Shown: one piece after another, positions 11,384-25,524 of the stretch | Layout: each line of letters starts with the position of its first letter | How positions within the stretch are numbered: position 1 is the stretch's first letter | DNA from: Tetmemena sp. SeJ-2015 | Taxonomy: Eukaryota > Ciliophora > Spirotrichea > Sporadotrichida > Oxytrichidae | Length of the DNA: 64,000 nucleotides | Direction: 5' to 3' | NCBI GenBank assembly: GCA_027382625.1 | Contig: JAJKFJ010021214.1 | Coordinates: 1 to 64,000 of the forward strand | Made by a program: the position numbers and the translations under genes | The notes under the pieces: model-generated | What the model saw: the letters and a program-made list of their open reading frames with translations, nothing else | What the model was told of the DNA's origin: nothing | The model's database searches: none

Positions 11384-14300
11384 CCCAGTCGAGAAATTTG
11401 CAGCACACCAGCAAGCACTTTCTCAGATTTAAAACTAGAACTCTTCCTCAGGAGTGAATGACAGTGAGATAGTGAGGAGACTTTAAGAAGCCTTGACTTA
11501 TAAGAAACTGCAAAAGAAAGAGTTGAATGAGAAGTTAGTGCATTTAGAGAACGACATTCATCTATAGAAGCGCAAGGAAGCTATGATGCTCGAAGAGAAT
11601 AAAACTCTCAAAGAAGAACTCAGAAACAAGAATAAAGATAACAAGGAAATCAAGGCAGAGATCACTAAGTTAGAAAATCAGCTAAGAATCCAAACATAAA
11701 AGCTTGAGAATTCAACCACTGAGAAATAGAGTGAATTGGAATAGTTGAGGAGAGAGATGTAAAGACAAAGAGAGGAGAAAGTGCAGCTCAGAGATAAACT
11801 AGCTCAAGTTCAAGAGGAAAACTCATAGCAGAGGCATATAGTTGAAAACGCTCTTAAGCAATTAGAGAGCAAAGTTAGTCATTTATAAGGAGCCAATTCA
11901 GGTAGTGGATAGATATAATAACTTGCTCCAAGTGTTATGAGTGTACCTTCAGGAAACTAGAATTGACTAAGTTGAGTTACTCTAAAGGGAAATGAGAGAA
12001 ATGAAAACTCAATACGAGATGAAGATCAGAGAACTTAATGAGGAGCTCAACAATAGAATCAGAATGTTTCAAAGATCCGAGAGATAGAATATACAGCTTC
12101 AAGAAAGAAATATTCTTTGAATAAGAATAAAATATTATGATAAATTTAAATGCTTTAATGCTCATAATTAACTTCAAGAGCTTCTTTCACATGTGGAGGT
12201 ATAGTAACTGAGCACTGTTGCAGGAAGTGGAAGCAATTAGAGAGTCTCCACTGCTCTTTTGAATAGAAGGCAAGGAGGAGGCTCTGCTAATGAGGATAAT
12301 CAACTTAATCACCATGCTTACGAAGAGGAAGGAACAGGTGGAGATGGAGGATACAATTAATCCGCTTAGCCCAATCCCAGAAATTAAAGTGACTATCTTT
12401 TCGCTGATGAGGGTGGAAATGCTGCAGTGATTAGTGGACAGAGCGAGAACTTCGAAAACGACAGCAATCATAATTTATAAATTGATGGAAGCAGCTTGAG
12501 AAATCACAGACCTAATTAGAATTATCAAAACGAGGCAGTGAGTGGAGGGCATCCTCAGTTTTAGGATGACTTAGATCAAGAGGAAGATGGAGAGGAAGAA
12601 GAGAATGAGGATTTTGAAGATGAAGAGGGTGATGTTTAGTTAGTTTACAGTTAAGAAATTGTATGTAGCTAATAATGAGGAAGAAGAGGAGGAAGAAGGG
12701 AATTAGTTTGAAGAAAATGGAACCCAAGGTATAGCTTCCTCGGCTGTTCACAGAGACAATCAAGCGACTGGATAAGGAGTGAGCAATTACTAAGCTAATT
12801 ACTAAGGAGAGAGCGAAGGATATGCAGGAGGTCAGCACTCATATCCTCCAAGACAAAGAAAGAATGGATAGAGAAGAGGTAATCGGCAATAAAATCAGCA
12901 GCATTCAACATCAACTGGGCAGAGTGCTATAACTTCTCAAAATGCAAGACTTAGAAGTAGCAGAGGCCGCTAATAAAGGAGTAACCAACAGTAGAATTAG
13001 CAAATGGTCTAAATCTAGCAGCAGAATGCTTAGTAGTTTGAGGGATATCCAAGCCATGCTCCAAGTTCTGCACCATCAAGCCAGATTAGATAAAGCTCAC
13101 AAGCTTCAGAAAATTTGGGAAACCATCTTCCAAGTTATGGAGATAGCAGCCAAGTGTTTCCAAACAACTAAGTAAACAGAGAGTAGTCAGCATCATCTGC
13201 TATTTTACCTCCTTAGAATCAATAACAGAGAGAGGGTCCAGCTGCTGGTTCGGTCGTGCTAAGTGCTGGAAGACAAAATGCAGTTGATAGTATGATGAGT
13301 GCAGAGAGTGGGTCTACAGCAACTGCGTATTTTGATAAAAACTAGTTCCATAGAGGTGCAAATAATCTTCCTTAACAAAGATAGTAGTAGCAGCCTTCTT
13401 CTCTATAGTCAGTGCAAATGAACTAGTAACTTCAATTCTAGACAGGCTAGAATAATCAAATATCGCAACCTCAACAGCTTAGCCTTTCTTAAGTCCCCTC
13501 TGACTTGTTTGGAGATAATGATTAACCAAATGCGGCAGTTGGAGCTCCTACTTCAAGAGCAGCTGCATACCCTAGATAATCTGCCAGATAATAACCCTAG
13601 AACCAGAGCACAGTTAATTCCTCTCAAAATGTAAACCCCTATCCTTTCGTAGAGGAGGTTAAATAAAGCAGCAGTGAAATTCCAAACTTTTATCCCCCTC
13701 ATTAAAATCAGCCATAGCAATAGTTTGGAAGTGGAATGAGTTCTCAATATAATCCTCATGCAAGCTCACAAACATCGATTAGATAGATGCACTAAATCAA
13801 TCATAATCAGTTCGTGGGTGGAAGTGGAGAATAGGAGGAAGATATTCCTTCAGGATTTTATCAAAACTCTCAACAAAATTTGCATAATCATAGTGGTCAT
13901 GCTATCATTTAACAGCAAGAACTTGTAAGGCAACGCTGGAGCTGGTAACGGTCCTAGCAGTGCATTTGAAAGTTCTCGTCGCAACCAAGGCCATGGAATG
14001 CATCAACAGCAGCATCATTAATCGAGGCAAGGAGCGATGCATCACCAGCCTCATGGGATGATGCAAGAGTAGAGTCATGCTCTCACAAGAAATGTAAATC
14101 TTATTGCTGCTAACTATTTATAGGATTCAAGAAAAACAAGCGGCGCAAACACTCCAAACATGGATAGAGCTGACACTCCAACTACCAAAGCTTACAGAGA
14201 ATAGCAGCAGTAGAACTCATATGTCCATAATCTTACCTCGCAGAGACTTTTCTTCAGCAGTAAGAGTTTTTATTAGTATTATTTTAATAGACTAAGATGA

Positions 14301-14448
14301 TGGAGATGTGACTTCGCTATTCGGAGGAAGCATGAACCAGCAGACTCCCCAGCAAATTCAGAACAGTCTGCACCATCATCATTAGCAGCAGCATCAGAAT
14401 TAATTTGGCAGAGACTTAGATGTGATAAATCCAAGCTTATTTGAGTGA
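11384..14448 (+). CDS. Coiled-coil then very Q/N/H-rich protein
   Basis: From NPVEKFAAHQQALS the protein is a long coiled coil (about 11440-12110: heptad-like RLQEALTYKKLQKKELNEKL, LRREMQRQREEKVQLRDKL), then an acidic EEDGEEEENEDFEDEE block (about 12575-12640), an RG/Q-rich block and more than 500 residues dominated by Q, N, S and H. It ends SLFE-TGA (14446-14448). IESs lie near 12115-12165, 12660 and 13915, where the frame shifts. The start is not fixed: an in-frame ATG exists at 11347, but the segment may be the second half of the preceding gene. Composition suits a condensate-forming scaffold; this is inference. Confidence 0.6.
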
Positions 14449-14595
14449 GGGTGAGTCTCTGAGTTAGTATATAGTTATTTAAAAGACTGTACTTGCAAGA
14501 GATTAGATATATAGATTAAACCTTCTCTTAGTCGCCGCATAAATATTTTCAATTAAAGAATTAAAAGGAATGAAGATAAAAATCTTTAGGAATAA

Positions 14596-17500
14596 ATGTT
14601 AGCTATAAATATTAATCGAACAAATTTGACACAACAGATGAGCTTGCTTTAAATTTTGCATCGATGGGGACTACGGAAACGTTATATATTTTTAGCGTGT
14701 ATATTGATTTGAATTAGAAAGACCCTAAGGTTTCTCTTGGCATGAATGAGGTATATAACTCTTTTATAAATCGTTATTAGATAAAGCAATATTTAAGGGG
14801 TGAGGATAAAATTATTAACTCTATTTCTTTCATGAAATTACAACTTAGATGAACTCAGAGGCTATAAATTAATCAAGAAGACACTCAGAAGAGAGCCTAA
14901 TTCAAGAAAGATGGTGATCTAATGGACTAGATGAACTTGTTGTAATTTTTCAATGAGGATGAAGCAGGATTAGGATGAGTGAGGACTAAAACGCAACACT
15001 ATAATCAAAGAAAGGAGATAGAACTGAGAGCTTAGAATATGTTTATATAAGAGATCCAGCGAAATCTTAAGGTGATTATAAATTAGTGCTTAACTATTTT
15101 TAGGATTTGGACAAAAAGTAACTGTCTGCTTTAGAAAGGGATAGAAAGAAGGAACTTGAGAAGCTTTCTTTGATTATGTATCTCCCTTTAAAGAGAATTT
15201 GAGACTTCGAGAGTAGGCTATGATGGATGAAGTGAAGAAAATGGAGTAGTAGCTGCTGGAGTAAGAGAAGTATTTCAAGAAATAGAAGGACGATGCAAAT
15301 AGAAACCCTAATTAACAGTTTGCGATGAATGACATCAGACATAAGGAACTTGAACTAGCTAGAGAGAGGGGAGAGAAAGTAGTTTCTCTTAAAGCTTAAA
15401 GAGATAAACTTGAGAAAGAGCGCTCCCGCATTTTAGAAGACTTAGAAAAGGTCAAATAAGGCAACTTCACGGGTGTCAGGAGAAACGATGCGGCAAGACT
15501 AGCTGGTGAAAGCATGAGTTGTAAATTTTAGAAGATTTTAGGTCAGATAAGTTCGAGAGACTCGAGCCTTCAATTAAGGATAAGTTAGTAAATGATACAG
15601 TAAGAATTAATTACATGAGAGAGAACTAGAAGAGGATTATGAATGAGATGATGCCAGAGATTGATGAACTGGACATCCTGCAGAAAGAAATGGAGAACAG
15701 AAATTTCATCAACGATGCTAGCAATTTAGTAAATAAAGAGGAGGAGGAGGAGGAGGAGGATTATCATCTGTACTTAAATACAATCAGATAGAAGTTGGAG
15801 AATTAAAAATTAGACTTATCAATGAATAATGGTAACTACTAAGCTGATCTACCAGATCATTGAAATAATCTTAAAGCAATCTGAAGGATTTGAAGGATGA
15901 GTATCTTACCAAAGGAGGTGAGGATTAGGAGTTCATTACAAAAATCAATATAAAGATAGTAGAATACCAAAAATGAGCTTCCTAAACGTGATGCTTACTA
16001 GCCTGGACAGCCTTTGTAAAATCCTCACATGATGATTCCTCCTCCAGGGATTCCTCCTTATGCCCCAAATCCACCTCCAGCTGTTTTTATGTTTTCCTGG
16101 AGCTTTCCCTCCTCATTACGATCGCATGATTTCTATTAAATACAAGATAGAAGGAATTAGCACCACCAACGGAAACATAAAGCAATTATTTATCCTACAG
16201 ACCAATAAAGAATTAGAAGATCTCAAGACTAAAATATTGCCAAGTGTTTAAAATGTAATAAAAGTTAGAGATAAAGAAGAGTCATTCCCCGAGGATTTTT
16301 ATAAATTATCCAAGAATAAGATGCGTTGAGATTAATAGCCAAGCTTTAATTTATAAAATGTATTTAATTAAGCTTCCAGTTAATTCAGAACTCTACAGAT
16401 ACAAGATGGATCAATACAAGGAATTGAGCACCATGAATAAAAAGACTTGAAAAGATCAGAAGAGATTTTGACTAAACATCTTTAAAATATTAAAATTGAG
16501 AAACGCAGGAAGAGAGAGACCAGACACTACTTAGCATAACGATCCTATGCTAATGCCTTAATCTCAACAAGCCAATGGCTAAATGCGATAATCAACTTAA
16601 CAATAACTTAATTTTTTTAAATGTGAATGGAGCAACCAAACTTCAATAAGGTCTACTTTTATACTAGAGAGGCTTCCGCTTTACAGACCACCCACCTAAG
16701 TAGATTAATTTTAAAGCTGAAGACTTTGCTGAACTTGATTCTTTGCATAAGAATTTTACTATTAAGGATGAGATCTATAATTCATAACCCACAGCAAGAA
16801 CTAACCCTGGCAATTACTACCTTCCATACATTCATGATATTCAGAGACAGCCAGATGGCACAACTAAGCCACCCGTGCAACCCCCTCCTTCAAATAAAAC
16901 TCAAGCTTAGTAAACTAATCCTAGAGATCCTATTCCTATTGCCCGTAGACCAACCGATAGATTTTAGCCTCCTCCTAGAAATGACAGCATAGTCAACCCT
17001 CCAATGGACGAAAATCAGAGAAATCCCAACTATGAAGTTAGCGGCCTCCAAATCTTCATGCACTTCGTCAAGAATATCAAAAACTACAATAAACTTAAGA
17101 TTTAATGCACTCTTTATGAAGCACAAATACATAGCAGGATAGTTATTAGGACTATAAATTAAAATAGCTAATCTAGGAGTAGACAGATCTCAATAACTAT
17201 TAGCTTCAAAAATATAACTTTAGATAGATTATGGACAAAATATAGTTGGATAGACTGGTCTTGATGAATATGTACTCCCAGTAAATCAAGATGTATAAGT
17301 TGCTAATGACTGAAGCGATGGGTTACACTGTCTTCTAAGTCAATAATCAATTTATTTTTATAGATTCGGAACCTATGAGCAAAGCTTATTTAAGATGCCC
17401 ATAAACTTGTTCAGATAGGACTCCTCTGGTCTACTTCCAACATCTATCAAATTCTCTTTGGTCTAACCCAGAGTGCAGCCCTTAAGTGCAAAGCAATAGC

Positions 17501-18370
17501 TTCATTTAAAAGATTCAAGGGGCAAACCTCATTCTCAATAATTCATTCCGAACTTTGACAAACAGTACACTTAATTAATATATTAGAAAGATTCCTTCCT
17601 GACAACACTTTATTCACAAAATGCCATGTGAGAGTAGTCGATGTGAATAATTTTATTATAAAATCCATTCTTTGGTTTTAAGTATGAGGAATAAATTTTA
17701 TTTAAGATTGTATTCTTTAAATTTGTAAGTTATGCGTTTCTTAACTTTGTAGCATTTATCTTGAGAGAGTAAAGCCAAAATTAAAAGTACAAAATTAAAT
17801 AATAGGAATTTTAATTTACCTACTTCATCTATGCTAAAATATATTTCACATCTCCTGAAAGATTTGTCTTAAAATAACAAAATGATGTAGCTTGGATAAA
17901 ATTATAAATATATTTGGAGTCATTATGAGTGTCTGTATTTGATTAATTCTACGATCTGAGAAGACAAGGTCCTCCTTTCATAATAAAAATTTTATGATTG
18001 TTAACTCTGGAATATACTCTGTAAGATTTTAATTCAAACTTAACTTATTAGATGCCGATTTATCAAGGGTCTTTGGCTCCTGATACTCTCAGCTCTTTAA
18101 AGAATACAAGGAACGCCAGAGACATCGTCAACAACCTAAATAACAAAGCCAATTGCATTTAATAAAAAGAGAGAGGCACTTCGACAAAGGCATTGAAATT
18201 ATCCCACCAAGAAATAAGTTCTTACCCCAGAATAAGGTGCAATAAATGGCTTATCAGCCACTTCCACCTAATCAATCATAAAAGTTAAAGCAAATGGCTT
18301 AACTTATTACGAGATTTATTCAAATCCGCTCTAGTTCTAGCAGTTCTTAACCGATTATCTCAATACCATC
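14596..18370 (+). CDS. Coiled-coil / proline-rich / C2-like protein, possible CCDC17 relative (copy A)
   Basis: Segments in order: coiled coil (about 14880-15850, e.g. EKVVSLKAQRDKLEKERSR), proline-rich linker NPHMMIPPPGIPPYAPNPPP (16018-16080), a domain beginning YDRMISIKYKIEGIS, a second proline-rich linker, then a beta-rich part with NYEVSGLQIFMHFVKNIKNY (about 17030). Further MDSs follow at about 17335-17620 and 18010-18365. At least eight frame changes imply IESs. The architecture mirrors the convergent gene at 18456-22500. The order coiled coil, Pro-rich linker and GFxxxxDF/WTLLxxFD-type modules recalls ciliary CCDC17-like proteins, but this comes from memory of the family and is tentative. 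The start ATG at 14596 is a guess. Confidence 0.5.
17640..18010. other. Large AT-rich IES-like spacer
   Basis: About 370 bp of AT-rich sequence with no usable frame lies between two coding segments of the + strand gene. I did not define its pointer. Confidence 0.4.
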
Positions 18371-18455
18371 AATTTTATATAATAATGAAGAAATTAAAAA
18401 TATTGCTAGGTTAAGAAATATATTTATTTTCAAAGTTTATACTAGGTATTGAGAT
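18357..18455. repeat. 11-bp inverted repeat between two convergent genes
   Basis: ATCTCAATACC (18357-18367) and its exact reverse complement (18445-18455) flank 77 bp of AT-rich DNA where the two convergent genes meet. It could be an inverted pointer pair or a hairpin. Confidence 0.6.
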
Positions 18456-21400
18456 AGAGCAAAAACACAGAGAGGATTTTCTCCCCTCGGAATAAGTTTA
18501 GATATCTCACATCATGCTCTCTTTAGCCATCAACTACCTTTACTATCAAAGTTGGAGGGGCTAGTTTGGCTTTGATATACACCTTAGCATTCCAGAGTTA
18601 ACATAGAGTTCGACTGCGCCTGGAATTTCTTCATTTGGAAGTTGCTCAAAGAGCGGGAATATGGAATAGCCGAAGTCTTCAAACTTATTCTTGCCAGTTT
18701 GATATATCTTCACATCGAATATCAAGCACATCCCTGGTGTCTCCTTTACATTTTTGAGTACATATTCACCATCCACGAATCTGATTGTATTTGTGTTGCT
18801 TTGCATATCAATTGAAGCATAAGAAACGCACTATAATCATTAAGTATGAAAACTAGTACATCTGCAGGAGGACCTTTTATTAATAAGTAAATCATAGAAT
18901 TCAGCAGTTGGACAGACACTATGAAAAATTTCCAAAGAAGGCTTGTTCTTTGTTGCCATGAATAGCTTCAACACCTGCTCTAAATCCAAACTCAGCGCTG
19001 TACTAGGAGAAGAAATTCATATCTATCATTTAAGGATTTTATCAAAGAGGAAAAATCATCATTCTGTCTACTATTTCTAGCTTTTAATCATCAGGCTAAA
19101 AAATTTCAAAAGCATTATTGAGTTACAAGAGTGGGATTTTTGTTGGCCATGAGTACCAACTTGTCTATGATTTGAGAAAGAGGAGGATCTCTTCTACCCT
19201 TTCTGATATAGAATAATCTGTTCTCAAGAGGAGTATTCAAATAGTACTATGTGTCTAAATAGAAAGTGTTAACTCTTATAGCTTTGATTACTGTAAATTC
19301 CCTCTTGGTAAACTGGTGCTTAAATGAGAACATCAGAGTCACCCCATCTTTCAGGAGGTGTGTTGTCAAGACCCAATACTTATGAATCTTGGCCCCGAGG
19401 AGCTTTGTAAACTCTTATTAGCATAGATTATTTATATCTTACAAATTTTCATAGGTGAAAGGCTGCTGCATCAAAGGGAACTGCGAATACACTGGCATTT
19501 GATAGAATCCTTTATGAAGAGTATAGCCCTATAATAAATTTAAGCCTAAAGTATAATTACTCTATTCTAGGGATCAGTAACTGGCAGCGAAGTTTATTTA
19601 TCTAAGAAGAGAGGGAAGTATGAATGACCGCAGTAGCAAGGTTGGTTATTTGAACGGTCAATAGTCTCGAAGCTCACCAAAAGCAGCAAGGTAGGACTAA
19701 TATTCTAGCCTCTAACCTCATCTAGATAATTTAATGGATTTCTCGCAGTAGAAAAATCTAAACTTGCAAACCCTCTTTAGCCTGCCATCGGATAGTTAAG
19801 ATTCACATGCTTCTATAATAGAATCTTGCCCAGTCAACATAGATGTCTATACCATCTCCAGGTTGAAAATTATCAGAGGGAGTGTACTACTTGTAAATAA
19901 TTCTCTCTTGAATCAATCATTCTCTCTGGAAGCTATTTCAGAATCTAACTGTTCCATCAGGATTATTTTTCTTATACATCGCTTCATAGGGAACAAGGCT
20001 CTAATTTTACTGAGGTATTTAGGATTGAGTCAACTAGATGAATACTTGTATAAGAAGATAAAGATTGTCTTTGTTTCCATGATCCCAGAGCATATTATAG
20101 AGATCTTTTTACCAAGTTGTCTCTTGATTTAGTATTCTTAATTTGATAATCCATAATCTCTAGGAAGACTAAGATCTTGAGCAGAAGGCTTGAAAACCTA
20201 TACTAAACCATCTAGACCCACTTCAATCTTAGATCCTTTAGGAGCTAAAATTATACTCCTGCAGTAGCCCAATTGCAGTCCTAAAATATCCTGCTTCACG
20301 ATGTTCGCTCCTTCATAAATTTAAATCATCCTTGGGCACAGCTATTCTTATGCATATATCTTCAGCTTATAGATATCTCTCACATCAAGATCTACTTTTT
20401 AATTATTCAGAGAAGCCTCCATTTGCCTTTGCTAAAATCATGATTATAAACTAAAATCTGCTTACTTTAGCTGATAATCATTATCAAAAATGTTCAGTAG
20501 TGTCCATCCTAAGCTTGACCAGCCTGCAGTTTTATTAGGATCTGGAACCTGCACTTCGATGATTAAGTTTGCGGATGGATGAATAATATAATTAATGATA
20601 TCAAAATCAATGCTGCTTTATATGCTTAAGTAGGTTGTTAGCATTAAAGTAGACCTGATATTTTAACTCCATATCAGCTTCCGCCTACCTTGTCTCTATA
20701 AGTCTGGGTTCAGTGAGAGATTTCTTTTCTAAAAATACACTGTAGACCAATCTCGCTTGTCTATATTCCCTTGGCAAATTGAATATGAAATCCACCATCA
20801 GATTGAAGCCAACTTAAGGATCATACTAGAAATTTTGGAGAGACTGTTGACGACCGTAATCGTTATTAGGGGTTTGAGTATTTCTACCAATCATCTAAGT
20901 TCCACTCTAGCTTGTCATAGGTGGTGGCATAAACTGCTGTTACTAATTTTGAGGATACTGCTGCTGTTATTGATTTTAAGGATACCCTTAAGATGGCAAT
21001 TGTTAAGTCAAATATATTTTTCTCAATTTAGCTTCGAGAATTTATCTCTTTTGATCCTCTAGCCACTTCTCATGCTTGTATCTTCTTTCATCCTCATACT
21101 TTTGCTTCTCAAAATCTCTTTAGAATATATTAGGGAAATTTTTAAGTCTCTACTCTTGCAATACTTTCTCTATTTCAGCCCTCATAGTGCTCATAGCTAC
21201 TTTCATCGTATTCTTGGGCTGTGAGATTCATTAAAGCTCTCTCCTCTACTTCCAGATCTTCACAGCGGAATTCATTCTATCTGAATACAAAATCCTCTTT
21301 TAATTATTCTTCATCTGCCATACCTCCCAAGCCACCTGGCAGTATTTTTAATGCTATGGTCTGATTGATTATAGCATCGTAGTCATTTATGTATCTCAAA

Positions 21401-22500
21401 TTATTCCTTCAAGGGCCTCTCTTATTGAAAAAAATATCCCAACAATAGTATTTAATGATCATTAATAATTTATGAATAGCTTTTAGTTTTCTTACTCTTA
21501 TTACGCTAGAAGTTGATTCATTTGCATTAGAGCAGGATCATAAAATTATAACAGCCAGGAAAAGGCATAGGAGGCATCATACCTGGTGGAGGGAGCATGC
21601 CTGGAGCCCCAGGTAATGGAGGAAAAGCCAAACCAGCTGGAGATATTTAATAATTGAGGATTTCCATTGGTAACATGGACCTAGCTTACTTAAGGCGGCT
21701 ATCCATTATGAAGCTCTTTTCTGTATGAGAGGAAGTTTTGGAGATCATTGATTTAAATTGAACACAAGATTGCTGAGCATGACCTTTTTACCCTCTCCAT
21801 AGGGTACATGATCTTTTAGTGGATTATTCATGTGAGGCATGCTCGAAGGAGCTGCTGCTTGATTCTCCATTTAAATAATTACAGAGGTCTATTGGGAGTA
21901 TTTTTGCCGTCATACTCATTCGCTAAGTTGCTTGAATATTTTGGAGTAGGAATCTTCTATGGATCCTAGATTTCTCATGCTTTTAAAATTCTCTCTTTCC
22001 ACAGAAAGCTTGAACTAAGAATAATTAAATTTGTGAATCTCTTCTTTTTCAATCTGAGCTCTATAACTTTCTTTGCTCTAAATCCCTAAGCAAGGCAACA
22101 AGGTCTCCCTCATCTAATAAATGTTTCCTCATTAAGTTTTTTTCCTTTTTAATGTCCTTCATCTAGGAGTAAATACTACTGTATTGATTTCTTGATTTAG
22201 TTTTCCAGTTTGGAAATAGCCTCTAATGAACTTAATTTCCCATTAAACTCTTGTTTGGCATGCCTGGATCCTCACCTCTAATCATATCTTTTAAGTTCAA
22301 ATCAACCAGTCTTCTTTCCAGTTTCGTAACGTTTACAAATCAAAATCTTGCAAAACTATGTAGACAAGGATTATTACTCAAAAAAATGGATCAATTATAA
22401 TTTTATAGACTATTAGCACAGACTTACCTTTCTCTAATGATTAGCAAGCTCATCCCTCAAAATGAAATTAAAGAATTTGTCAAATTTAAGTTTGCAATTC
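18456..22500 (-). CDS. Coiled-coil / proline-rich / C2-like protein, possible CCDC17 relative (copy B)
   Basis: Read on the minus strand. N-terminal FVRNCKLKFDKFFNFILRDE and VTKLERRLVDLNLKDMIRGE (about 22500-22250) lead into coiled coil, then a proline-rich linker GMLPPPGMMPPMPFPG (about 21640-21540). C2-like modules follow: YDPQVGFNLMVDFIFNLP (about 20800), LIIEVQVPDPNKT followed by SLGWTLLNIFDNDYQLK (about 20560-20470), and FEDFGYSIFPLFEQLPNEE (about 18690-18630). WTLLxxFD, YSIFPLFE and VNSG match what I recall of CCDC17-type ciliary proteins; a search is needed. Many IESs interrupt it, and a GTAAGT donor at about 22420 may start a true intron. Start not fixed. Confidence 0.55.
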
Positions 22501-22519
22501 CTAACAAAAAATAAAAATA

Positions 22520-22914
22520 TGCCCCAAGATAAAAGGTGTATGGTAGTAGTTTAATATGGCTAAAAATAGGGATTCGATGTTTGGGAGACTTACTCGCACT
22601 CGTATTTATTTCTTATCATTTTGGTTTATAAAATTTATAATTTTCAAAATATTTCATTACCTCATTCTTATCTTTAAACATTGATTTAAAACATTGAGCG
22701 AAGATTCCATTGATGTTAAAACACGTAAGAAAATTAATTCAGGAATATCTGTGTATATATTTTGATTAGGCGAGGATAGATGTTTTTATAGTTGTAGAAT
22801 GGCACGTTGGCTGGGTGGGGCATATTTAATTATGAAAGTAGTAGGAGTGGAGTGCGTAGTATTTAAACTCTTTCTAATTATAAATATTTTATTACGAACA
22901 ACATCACTTTAAAA
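22520..22914. other. AT-rich divergent intergenic region
   Basis: No coding signal. It separates the minus-strand coiled-coil gene from the plus-strand kinase and presumably holds both upstream regions. Confidence 0.5.
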
Positions 22915-25111
<2,197 letters not shown>

Positions 25112-25524
25112 GTGGGAAAATAAAAATCCTACTGTTTACAAACACAGTCGACTATAAGCCTATTTAAGACTATGATTGTCTATCATGTTCATATAATGTA
25201 ACACTAATATCAGAAGAGATGTAGAGCTTGCAATAGACCTCACAGAACTGCGAGATTATTGCGAGATGAAGATAGAAGAATCAAATGATTCTTCTATGTC
25301 AGTTTTCTCATTTAGCATAATTTATTATGTACGTATAGCCGAGTATATACCTTAATTTATGATAAAATTAAAATCTTCGATCAATATATCTTTGATGATA
25401 ATTCTATTTATTTAAATTGGCTATTCTAAATCTACAAATTTTTAATTGCTTGAGATATAATTTATGCAACAGATGTTTGATTATAAAGATAAGGGGTATG
25501 AAAATAAAATTGATTGATAAATAA
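25112..25524. other. AT-rich intergenic region
   Basis: No coding signal apart from short chance frames. It contains an ATTCTTCTAT-type inverted motif near 25275-25300 but nothing assignable. Confidence 0.5.

Noticed and set aside
11384..11460. Alternative frame ending KLELFLRSE-TGA as the end of the upstream gene
   Set aside because: It reads plausibly, but the other frame continues directly into several hundred residues of coiled coil; kept as a caution on gene boundaries.
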